A DNA stretch of 64,000 nucleotides, from the NCBI RefSeq assembly GCF_963678975.1, contig NC_089276.1, forward strand, positions 19,411,272 to 19,475,271, written 5' to 3'. Both the position numbers and the translations under genes were made by a program. Source of the stretch: Dysidea avara (Eukaryota > Porifera > Demospongiae > Dictyoceratida > Dysideidae). Below the pieces are notes generated by a model. That model saw nothing but the letters and a program-made list of their open reading frames with translations. It had not been told where the DNA came from and did no database searches. Shown here one piece after another: positions 1 through 10,900 of the stretch. The first letter of the stretch is position 1. Every line of letters begins with the position of its first letter.

Positions 1-1230
1 CAAACATGGTGTACGAGAATCCCAATATTTAAGTATTTTCTGTATTTTTTTTCAAGTACATACAATGGATAAGATTCAAAAGAAAATTACAACATACACA
101 CGTGAGCTAAAACAATAATTATACTAATTATACAGTCAAGTTGGAAGGGAGACGCTGGGCATAGTGGGGAAGGATGAATACAAGGTAAAGGGGGAAAAGT
201 GGGAACTGGTAGGTACTATATAGTGGATTAAACAAAGAGATAAATTTTCTGTATTTAAAAATATTTGTAAATACAATGTAATTCTAATTTCTATTTTTAT
301 CGTGAAAGTTGTGGCTAATTTGTGCAGGAGCACCTAAGAGAGTAGCTGAGAGTAACTTCAAAAAAGACATAGGTGTACTTTGCACTGTCGATTTGAATCA
401 TTGTATAGAGCGGCGGCCGTAATTGAACTCATGAATGGACGGAAACGAGAATACCTTATTTTGTATGTAGTTCTGGATTTGGAATTTCCAAATATTTAAT
501 GGATTTCTCAGAGTCCTTTGACATTGGATGCCCCTTGGCATGTTGCTGACAAGTCACCACTGGGTCTGGGACTCTGCATGGGATGTTTTTGTAGCTATTC
601 CGCAGAGTTTTAGTTCAAAGTTTTAGTTCAAAGTTCAAGAGTTTTAGTTCAAGGTTACATCAGGTGGGTTACATGGTGAAGTTTCAAGTATACAATAAAA
701 TGAATGTTATAGTTTAGTTCATTTTTTGAAGCTGAAATGGCCGTGTGAGAAATAGTGGTGACATTAGTTTCAGTGACAAAGTGGAATGCAGTTGACTTTA
801 TTACAGTAATTTTGTTCTTAATTGTTGTGTGCAGCACTTTTGTTATAATATGTTTAAACACATCTAACAATAGCTATTGCGTATGTATGGATAAATGTTA
901 TTGCTGTATGTACTTTATGTTAGCTACATATTAACCAAGTAATAAGAATAATTGATACAGCTACATGCACATTCAAAGGTATGGGTTGTTGTACATCATC
1001 ATTACACAGCAGCTATACTCTATGTTAATTCTGATAGTTTCCTTGACAACTTGGGATTTTATTGGGCAACCTGGAGCCATAATATAAATAGTATACAGGA
1101 GTGGATCCAGGAGCTGGGAAGGGGAGGGGCATAAAAAGGCCAGGTTGTAGGTGGTTAGGGAAAGCAGCTTCTCTTGTTAGTTGCTGTATTTTCAAGCAGC
1201 AAATCATTAAATCTTAGTATGGGGTGCAGT
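1..1230. other. Intergenic, no gene seen
   Basis: AT-rich sequence with only short ORFs that lack splice context or coding character. A short tandem repetition of a 'gttttagttcaaag' word lies at about 608-652. I see no exon, RNA gene or element ends here. Confidence 0.5.
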
Positions 1231-2003
1231 TAGTCTCAAAATTCACAGTATTTAATCACCAACTGCAGATTCATAAACACTGCTACTAATTTAATAAAAA
1301 CTGCTGCTGATTTAATAAATCCTACTCCAGATAGCTATCTATATAAATACTGCACCAGATACATAAATCCTGCTCCAGATATACTGCTACAAATATATAA
1401 ATACTGCATCAAATATATAAATACTGCACCAGATATATAAATCCTGCTCCAGATATACTGCTACAAATATATAAATACTGCACCAGATCTATAAATATTA
1501 CACCAGATATATAAATCCTGCTACAGATATATAAATACTGCACCAGACATATAAATACTGGATATAATTATACTAATCATATCACTTCTTGGTAAACTTC
1601 AAGCTACAGTGGTTCAAATAGTTATTGTGTGAAAACACCAAACAGAAAATTGCATACACGTAGTCATACTTTGAAATTTGAAAAGAAGCAATTCGATAGG
1701 CCAAATCATTGACTATGACTTATGCATGTGACGCCTGTTTCAATAACTGTTGCTGCACAATCACAGTACATTGAAGTTCTATATCATCTCTGTGATGCCT
1801 TTGGAACTTTCATACATTGAAGTTTACCAAAAAGTGATTTGAATGGTCAAAATTGCTGTTATATATCTGGTACATACAGTATTTATACATATGGTGCAGT
1901 GTGTATATATCTGGAGCAGGATTTATTAAATCAGCAGCAGTATTTATTAAGTAGCAGTGTATATAAATCTGCAGTTGGTGATTAAATACCGTGATTTTGA
2001 CTA
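1231..2003. mobile_element. Foldback MITE with internal ATAAAT/CCAGAT tandem repeats
   Basis: The two ends are inverted copies: a terminal word containing 'tatttaatcaccaactgcag' near 1250 returns in reverse complement near 1965-1990. Inside, a degenerate tandem array of words like 'ataaatactgcaccagat' runs about 1263-1565 and comes back inverted at about 1860-1945. A second inner inverted pair around 'ttgaagtttacca' lies at about 1583 and 1815. There is no coding capacity, so this is a non-autonomous foldback element. The superfamily is unknown. Confidence 0.6.
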
Positions 2004-2112
2004 CTTTTGTGACAAACGGTGTCCCATATCTTGGAGGGTTCCACTAATGATTTTTGCTACTTGGGCCTTTTAGATGGTTGTAAAGTCGTAATAGCTGAAA
2101 AAGGCTACAAAT

Positions 2113-2561
2113 GTGTCTTGCGTGGCCAGACAGCTTTTTTCTCTTTGTCATTGTGTAGGGAGAAAAAAAGGGTCTGGTCCAATTCAAATCCCACAATTGT
2201 CTTGACACATCACGCAGTTACATCACAAGTACGTATGCAGTATTAATGACCCCATGCGCTTAAATTCCACTGTAATAAAATTAATGTAGTACAGCAATAA
2301 TACCCCACTTATCTGTAAATTAATAAAAGACTTATAACTGATTCAATCATTGGTAGACGCCAAAGTAGCTTTAGACATTGCAAATGAGTGCTTGTGATTT
2401 TAGTGAGCAACTATATACTATTTGAAAACACATTATGTTTCTTTGGTTAACACTACCCAATTATCCGGGTAGTGTCAAGACAAGTGTGGGATTCGAACCG
2501 GACCAGACCCTTTTTTCACTACCCAATGACAAAGAAAAAGTGGTCTGACCATTTGAGACTA
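2113..2561. mobile_element. MITE with about 90-bp inverted arms (GGCCAGAC family)
   Basis: Arms at about 2124-2212 and 2470-2557 are inverted repeats: both carry a GGCCAGAC/GGTCAGAC word, a TTTGTCATTG word, 'gggtctggtcc' and 'cccaca.ttgtcttgac'. The outer right end reads GAGACTA, like the MITE at 13,878-14,008, suggesting one family. Flanking 9-mers match only partly (6 of 9). A tRNA B-box-like word (GGTTCGAATCC) on the minus strand of the right arm is not accompanied by an A box. Confidence 0.55.
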
Positions 2562-2884
2562 CCTATGAATATCTTAAATACCACCAACACAATAATTATG
2601 ATCTGTCATTGGTATATGTGTTATAAAAAAGAAACCAGTAATAAAATTATTAAAATACATCCATGTCTAAATTAAAATAATTTTAGCTTGTGCACATTCA
2701 TTTAGGTAATTCAGTAAACTACATGAATTTTATATACATGGTTGCAAGGGATTTTGTATACATATATATACACCCAAAAGTCTGAGGGTCACGGGTCCGA
2801 GGGCTAAGGGTATTTATATATCAGCAAAACCCAATGCAGTTTTGGTATAAGTGATATATATCACTCTATAGGCACACTCACCTG

Positions 2885-3660
2885 ATAGTTGAAAGAACTA
2901 AAGAGCGCTCGCCATTATTCTTTTATACATCAGTACCTGATGTTATAATACAAGTACACGAAAAAATTTGGAATTTTCAGCTAGAGTAGGGACCATAGCA
3001 CATTGATAAAAAGTACTGAAGCAAGTTGGAGTAGTCCATGATATTAAATCACAGTAAAACAATAAGAAGTGTTACATCCCTACTATGTTCAAGATACCAT
3101 AACGGAAATGCACAGTAGGGATATAGCTAACACTTCTTATTGTTTTACTGTGATTTAATATCATGGACTACTCCAACTTGTTTCAGTACTTTTTATCAAT
3201 GTGCTATGGTCCCTACTCTAGTTGAAAATTCCAAATTTTTTCATGTACGTGTTTGTTAACATTTTTGTAAATAATTTTATTATGACTGGTGAACCCAAGG
3301 AGGACATTGGTAAGTCCATGAAGAATACGTTGTACGTACTGTGGTATGCCAAAAGGCACCTGTCGGGCCAAAGCAACGTCGAACAGTGAAAAAATCAAAC
3401 CCGTAGCCTTAGCCGTTATCGAGTTACGCTTGTCTGAAGGCATCAGTCAGTTACTTACTTACTCAGTCAGTAGAAAATTCCGTTGAATAAAAAATTTTAA
3501 AAATTCTGTAGCAACTTGTTGAAATCGATCTGAAAGCTTAGTTTTACCTCACCAATGCTGCCTCATCGTTGTCAGGGAAAATTGAGGCTGTTTTTTTGAT
3601 AATATTATTTCGTGGGCCACGCCTACTCCTTTGTGGTCCCTACTATACAGTTACTATTGT
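2885..3660 (+). mobile_element. Palindrome-headed interspersed repeat, copy 1
   Basis: 2970-3235 is a near-perfect palindrome: the left arm begins 'gagtagggaccatagcac' and the right arm ends with its complement, with the axis near 3100. A conserved non-palindromic tail follows, containing 'atgccaaaaggcacctgtc' (about 3345-3363), a 'ttagccgttatcgagtta' word and 'cgtgggccacgcc' near 3613. The same family recurs near 11,190-11,320, 61,300-61,700 (inverted), 61,840-62,030 and 63,140-64,000. No protein is encoded. Confidence 0.65.
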
Positions 3661-4752
3661 ACTGTATGATAGTGTGGGCTAATAGCCATCAGAATTTTGT
3701 TCATATTATACTTTGCACACAATACCAATAAAATTGCACTTGTGCATGGGATCTAGCTAATAATAGTCTTTCAGTTTTACCATTCTGTACTACATAAAGT
3801 CTACTAATTTGACTATAGGGACAGTAGGCAAGTTAGCTACATTTGTATCTGGAATAATATTCTGGATTTATGAAAAGGTACCTTTTTTGCACACAAAATT
3901 TAACCCATTTTTTGAACTTTGAAGTTTCATAACTTTTTAATCATTGCATATGATTGCCTGATATTTTACATGAGTGAAGCTAGAGAATCTGGATGTGTTT
4001 TTTCAATACTAGCAAGAACAAGTTAATCAATATAGGCATCAAGTGTTGCATCATTTTGTTTGCTGTCATTTAAAAATGTGTGAATTGTACCTTTTCACAA
4101 ATCCAGTCACATTTTTAACTTAAGTACATACGTATTAAGACTACAAGTTACTCACCTATTTAGATCTAGGTGTCATCTTTATGTTATTCCATGGTATACT
4201 CAATGGCTGACACGGGGTGATTAGAAATATGCATCCATGCATTTCCCAAATGATTATTGCTGATCATTCATTGTTTAGTATGCTGATCATTCATTGTTTA
4301 GTAACTATCAACTAGTCAAAACCTAGCAACCACACTGACTTGTAAACCTAAACCCACAATTAAATGCTTTATGTCACTTAGTATAATGAGTCAATGCATA
4401 TCATATGAACTGGCTGGCATCAAAGCCATAAGCATACCACGTTCCTATGATATTATTTCCTGGGCAATATGCAAGTTAAACCATGAGATATGCTCAGTTG
4501 AGTCAGTTCCAGAACACATATGCATATATGTACTTAGCAAAGATCACAAATGATGCTTTTAGACCTCAATTACGTAGCCACACTGATATTGTATCTTTGC
4601 ACCTGCTAGCAACTAGCAGAATACAGAAATTGATATACATGAGTAATGACAGCATAATAAGTTTATGCAACAAAAGGCAATTAAATGCATGTATGGTAAA
4701 GTTTAAATGCACTAATTATAAATGTTTGCAGTCGTTGTCTTTTCACACTTGC
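3661..4752. other. 3' flank of Ig gene 1, no gene seen
   Basis: AT-rich DNA downstream of the terminal Sushi exon. A duplicated 26-bp stretch occurs at about 4258-4300 ('tgatcattcattgtttagta' twice). No polyA signal is close to the proposed stop, and no phase-1 acceptor with an open reading frame was found that would extend the gene. Confidence 0.4.
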
Positions 4753-4949
4753 TCATCTACCTGGTTGTATGTTATCACTGAGATGCTTACAAACTGGAGG
4801 TGGAGAGCTCCAGTTACCATCAACACAATATGATGAAGGGTTCCCCACAGTGACAAAGCCATTGTTGCAAACAAAAAGAGCAGTTTTGCCACTTTCAATG
4901 ATGTAAGCTTTTCCATTAACAGGATCATTTGGAGATGGACAGTTTATTG
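4753..4949 (-). CDS. Ig gene 1 terminal exon: Sushi/CCP domain
   Basis: After an acag acceptor at 4950-4953 the phase-1 frame reads a CCP module: INCPSPNDPVNGKAY, then FVCNNGF, then YCVDGNWSSPPPVC, with the four expected cysteines and the Trp before the last Cys. The frame continues 11 residues and stops with TGA at 4753-4755. A good alternative donor (GTAAGC, complement of 4785-4790) would end the exon at 4791 in phase 1. I could not find a compatible downstream exon, so the stop is preferred but not certain. Confidence 0.75.
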
Positions 4950-7900
4950 CTGTAAAAGAACATAGCGTGTATGAGCAATAGAATTATTACTTCAGAGTAA
5001 AATGTTGAACAAGAACATCAAGGGTGGACCCAGGGTGTTCAAAAGGTTCCATGGAACCTCCATTCTTGGCCACTTTTGACTGAAGCACTTAGCTACAGTT
5101 GGCAAAGTTTATTCTTAAATGGATTAGTGCTCAAACCACTCATATTACCTACATTTATTACAAAACTATCCTAAAACTGGTTTTGAGTTTTGAACTGGTT
5201 CCCTAGCACATTCAAGTGTGCCAAACACCTCTAAACACATTGTCAATGTATTGATTCAGCTATTATAACTATTGCAACTGCTGGCTTTATATCTTTCTGT
5301 AAGCAGTAGCTCCAATTGTGAAAGAATGTTGAGGGTGATCTTTACTATCTCTTATAACAAGAGTTCATAATATTTGTATCCATTCTTGCTTATAATATTT
5401 AGCTAGTTTATAGGCTGGCCTCAGAGTGAAACCCCACATTTAAATTTTCTGAATCCACCCTTGAAAATACCCTATCCATGATATTGTATTGTATCATTCT
5501 GTACCTTTTACAATCACTGTAATTTTCTTATGTGCCACATGTTCCTTGTTTCCAGCATTGTTCCTTCCTATACAAGTGTACTCTCTTTTATGTGGCACAT
5601 CAGTTGGTACTGAGAAAAGCTGCTGGAAGTACTGAGCAATGGGAACTACTGGACTTCTTCCTCTATACCACTGTACTGTTGGGGTAGGATATCCCAGAGC
5701 TTTACAATACAGGAACAATCTAGTACCAACATTGACCGTGTAGGGTGACTTGGCAGGATTAATGGTGACAGTTGGAACATCTGGATAAATGCATACAATT
5801 ACAGTATTAATGTAAGCACATTAAGTAATGTACATAGCTATGCATTTGTTCTGTGTGTAAATACAAATATACTGTATGTATCTGAATGCAACAAGCTATG
5901 GAGGTGGATAGTATTTAAGGCTTTATATTGCTTATAGTTTACTGTATATTAATTTGTGACTGTACAATTAGAGATTATAATTATTATAATACTATACTAC
6001 TGTACTGTACATCAAAATACTCTTACATTCAATGTTGAGGACAGTTTTTCCTTCAGAGTATGATTCAGGATCATTATAAGTTCGACAAGTATAAGTCCCA
6101 TCATCAGAACGTCTTATGGCACTAAACTTCAGCACAGATTGTACCTTATCAGCTACTTTATCAGTGATATTGTAAGCCATGATGTGCTTACCATCTGATT
6201 CAACTTGTGTACCATCAGAATTGTACCAATACACTTGTAATGGATGAGCAGCATCCGGATCATTAGTAGCATTGCAAAGCAAATATATTTCTTTCCCTTC
6301 AAGTGACACTGTGTTGTTGCTTATAAAAGAAATTGTGGGTTGACCTGCAAATTAAGTAGCAATTGGTAATTATAAAGTTCTCCACACCACTATGTAGGAT
6401 TTGGATCAACAATGAAATGTTAGACTATTGTATTTTGTCAATATATCTTAGCAGAAATTTCCATAACTATTACATTCGTAACTTCATACATATGCGTATA
6501 TCAACTTTTGGACCTCCTTAATTCACCTACCATAAATGGTGATGGTAGCATTATCAGACAGTGTATTACCATCATGATTGGACACAACACAATGGTAGAC
6601 ACCTTCATCTTTTTCTGTGATCACATTAAATATCAGTTTAGGTGATGTGATATTCACAACTCTAACAGAAGGTTTCATCCAGCTATCATTTGATGATTGA
6701 TACTTCTCCCATTTGTAATATGTAGGACCGATACCAGAAGCCACGCACTCCATTGCATTGACATTTACATCATTCTGTCTGATCACTGAAGATGATGGCT
6801 GCATAGTGAACACTGGTGTGGCTATATAATAAAATAACATTAATTTGCATGAGTACATTTTGTATTTGTACAACACTTACTGTCTACTTCAAGCCAGGCA
6901 CATCTTTTAGTATTCCCGCAGGCATTAGATGCCACACAACAGTAGTAACCTTCATAAGACATCTTCACATCAGGGAGTTTAAGCTCATATGACATAGCCA
7001 TAAAGCTAGGATCATCTGGGGATGACCATGCATTAAATGATGTGGTGGTATTTGGTGGTAGCTTTATTGTATGATTCCTCTGCCATTCATACACCAATCC
7101 ACCAAAACTCCAAGCCAAACAATTGAAGGTTACTGCTTTACCAGGTCGAACAACAGTAGGTTCAGGTATTCTGATCATTTTTGGACAAGGAACTGTAATG
7201 ATATATATATATTATAGATTGTGATATAAGTAAAAATCTCACCTGTAACATTTAAGTAAACTACAGATGAATTCACTTCACCAGCACTGTTACTTGCAGT
7301 ACAGTAATACATTCCTCTATAGTACCAAACCATTTTTCTGATTGTTAGTGTACTGACTCTTTGACTCAGTGTATCTGTAGTGACAGCATCAGCTGTTTCT
7401 GGAAATTCATCATCTAATTTCCTCCAAGAAACTGTGATATTGCCAAATCCATTTATGATACATTTAAACACTGCTTCACTACAAGTGTCTACCACTGAAG
7501 AATTTGGATTTATCAAAACTTTTGGAAAAGTCACTAAAATAAATAGTTTACTATAAACATTATAATACTGTTCATAACTCTTACCAGCTACTTCAACTGA
7601 TTTGTACTCTGATGCTACTGTTCCAGTATAATTACTCATTAGACAACGATAATCTCCAGCATGTTCTGGTGTCACGTTATAGATAATCAGGTTTGATGAG
7701 TGGACTCCTTGTGTTGTTGATGGCAGATTATCATTTCTTTTCTCCCATGTGTATTGGAAGCCATTCTTCATAGGTATGCACTCCATGGACATATTGTAGT
7801 CATTGATGCTAAGTTTAATCGATGATGTAGACATCACTACAACTGGTTGAACAGGGGAGGCTGCAGAGGAACAGCAAAGTACACGTACCTACAAGGTAAT

Positions 7901-10900
7901 ACATTAAACTTTCTACTTTTTGGGCTGCTTTGTGCAAAGTTTCATTAAATATGTGACCAGATTTTACAGAACCGATCCAAATCGCACATCAGGCAAAATC
8001 AAACTAACACCACCAGTGGATAGCTGCACTATCGTACTACAAGTTTTGACCCTCAGCACTACTCAAACTACACGAGGCTGGTTTTTACACACGTCTTTTC
8101 TGGGTGGTGTGGAGTGCTCAAATGGCGGTTTCAGGCCTTGTGAAGGACCTGGCTTGGCAAGAGTCAGTGGTTTACTGGTGGACAGCCCTATAATGTTGGC
8201 CAGACGTGTTCTCTGCTGATTTTGCTACATATCAGCCACTAAGGAGCCAGCACAGCCCTGTAATCTGGTGTCTGGACTCCAATCGTGGTCTGCCTCCATT
8301 TTGAGGTCTAACTTTTGCCCTCCCCGCCACCCCCCAGCCTCCACCCCTTTGTGAGCACTCGTGATACTACTTCGCTCGTCCAACTGCTCAGATTTTCTAT
8401 CTTATTTGGCGGGAAACTGTACAAGCAGCTACAAGTACTGGAAGTGGCTTGAAAGGTTACAGATTGATGCATCTTTTGTGTAAATTTCATACGCGTGCTT
8501 GCTATCCTTGGAGAGTTATGCTGGCTTCAATTCTTTAAAACCGTTTATCTCGGAACTTCTAATGTGCGATTTGGATCGTTTTTCCAAAATCCAGTCACAT
8601 ATGTTAATGGTAATCTTGAGATTTTACTAGAGGACTGACCAAAACAGGCATAAGCAGCAAAAAATGGAGTATGTACATGTTAAGCTGAGTCCTCAAAAAC
8701 ATTTAATAATATCTCATGGATGCAATTACACTTGATCTTGAAATTTGGCTCATTTAGCACTGGTTGACCTGCTAAAAATACTTCAAAATCTTTTTGTTCA
8801 AATGCCTGGCACAATATTTAAAGTAAATCTAAATTTTCACAATATTACTCATTGTCACAATAATGTTTTCATAATTTGACAGGTGCTCTATACTACTGTA
8901 CCAAATTACACACCATACATTTTCTACTATAGAAGTGTAGTGTCTATTACAACCCTCTCCTAAATTTGTAATGGAGCCAAACAACATGGTCTGTTGTCAA
9001 CACCTTTACTGTCACCTTTAATCATCTGGTTGGCTGTATTATTAATTTTCTGGAGGAAAAAATCCACTTTTCATTTTCAGCTATTTTACAGGGTCCAGCT
9101 CAGTTAGTGCATACTATAGAAGTAGTTTTGTTTTTTAATACTTCACTGAGAGTTTAAGCTGATACCATCCAATATAATAATAATAATAATATGAGAGCTA
9201 TCAGAGTACTCACTCACCACCACATTTACAGGTGTAACAAAAACTGAAGTCAGAGAAAATTTACAGATGATTACGTATTGTACTTTAGATTGCTTGAAAG
9301 GTAAGCAATAATTTATACAGTGGAAATGTGGCCATTCATTGACAAGTTCTGACTGATTTACATAATTATCACTCTAAGATTCATTACACTAACTGCAATA
9401 CATAAATAAGATGGGTTCTTCTGCCATCTATGGCGTGACCAACTCAAGGGATACTTCTGTTTGGCTTTTTCCACTTACCCATTTTCCCAGTGTTTTTTAC
9501 CTAATATGCTCTATATTGTGATCAAAAATGTTTATTTTGTTCCGCATTAACTAATCATTATAAGTACATACCTACAATTTCACATTAAGGTGACTGTTCT
9601 ATTAGAGTATCTTAATCTTACTCTAATAGCTGCTAGCTATCTTAATATATGTGACTGCTCTATTAGAGTATCTCAATCTTTTGTACAATGTTTATGTTTC
9701 CTAGAGTCCACTTCACAAAAAGTGGACTTATTATTCCAGCATTTTTTGCTCATTGCTTTTATCTACCTATTATTCCAAAAATTTGTTGGCTGAATTGACG
9801 CATCCCTACCAACTACAGTTTATTTTAGTACTAATCATCCTTCAATACAATTCAAGCAGAATTTTACATAATCTTTTCTGCAAAACATACTTGATGCGTA
9901 GAGAGTAGCATGTCTTGATCTTGTTGCTTGTTTGTTAGCCCACACCACACAATAATACTTGCCAGCATCATCTTCAGTTACATGTGGAATAGTAAGAGTA
10001 CTGGTAGAGATTTGTGGTGATGATGTTTGGTTGACTGTACACTTGTCAGGTATTAGTTGGTGAGGAACATCTTCCCTGTACCAACTGATATTTAGGTGAC
10101 CATATCCTCCAGCAGAACAATTGAACACACCACTAAATGGAGCAGCAGCACTTGTATCAGTAGGATGAGTAATGACACGGGGTGGAGATGCTACAAAAAA
10201 AGAATGTTCATTCTGTGACCAGAGTATGTATGTTTTAAAAGAGTTATTCATTTTGTAATTCATGATATATCTGTTTTCTCTCATCACAAAATACTACACG
10301 TAACATCTATTCTGTATTTTATTTCTCATACCTGCTAATGTTAGTGTGGAATAATTTGAGAAGCTGTAACCAGTATGCTTACAAATAGCCACACATCGGT
10401 AGTTTCCAGCATCTTCAAGTTGTAAGTTAGTAAAAGTAAGAATACCAGAGTGTACTCCAGTAGTGCTAGATGATATATCTCCATCTTTTCTTTGCCAACT
10501 ATATGATGATGCTCCAAGTGCCTCACAAGTCATTGAAAATCGTTGCTGATTAGTGACCAAAGTGACGGCTTGACTTGATGGTAATGCAGTCATGATTGGT
10601 TGCACTGAGTTAAACATAAACACATTAACATACTGCAGTAGTGCACGCATACATAATACTGTCATAACCAAATGCAGTAAATTGGAGTATGGTGTATCTT
10701 TCATTACAGGAGAGGCTGGAATAAGGCTGAAGTTGAGCGATATTGCATTTGTGGTCTACCCCATTAGTCATAATGATTCAAATTTTCTTAGTATGGCATG
10801 TACAGTAGCTCACAATTATTTTCTCTTCTATCTAGCTATTTCTACCTTGCATGTAGCTAAGCTAACTGCAAGAGTTCATAATATTTGTATGCAAATGTTA

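Noticed and set aside
2470-2500. tRNA B-box-like GGTTCGAATCC on the minus strand
   Set aside because: No A box at the right distance, no cloverleaf, and the word lies inside an inverted-repeat MITE arm. The matching arm at 2,190 reads a diverged version. Not a tRNA gene or clear SINE.
4420-4470. Possible downstream exon for Ig gene 1 (NNIIGTWYAYGFDASQF after a cccag acceptor)
   Set aside because: Joining it to the GTAAGC donor in phase 1 creates an immediate TGA at the junction, so it cannot extend the gene.
7920-8219. 99-residue plus-strand ORF in the Ig gene 1 intron
   Set aside because: It lies inside the 7,952-8,599 TIR element and starts in its left terminal repeat; there are no recognisable protein motifs.
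10605-10704. Hydrophobic ATG-led extension upstream of the Ig exon, signal-peptide-like
   Set aside because: T-rich introns read on this strand give hydrophobic codons by chance; the phase-1 acceptor and the upstream IgGFc exon argue for an internal exon.
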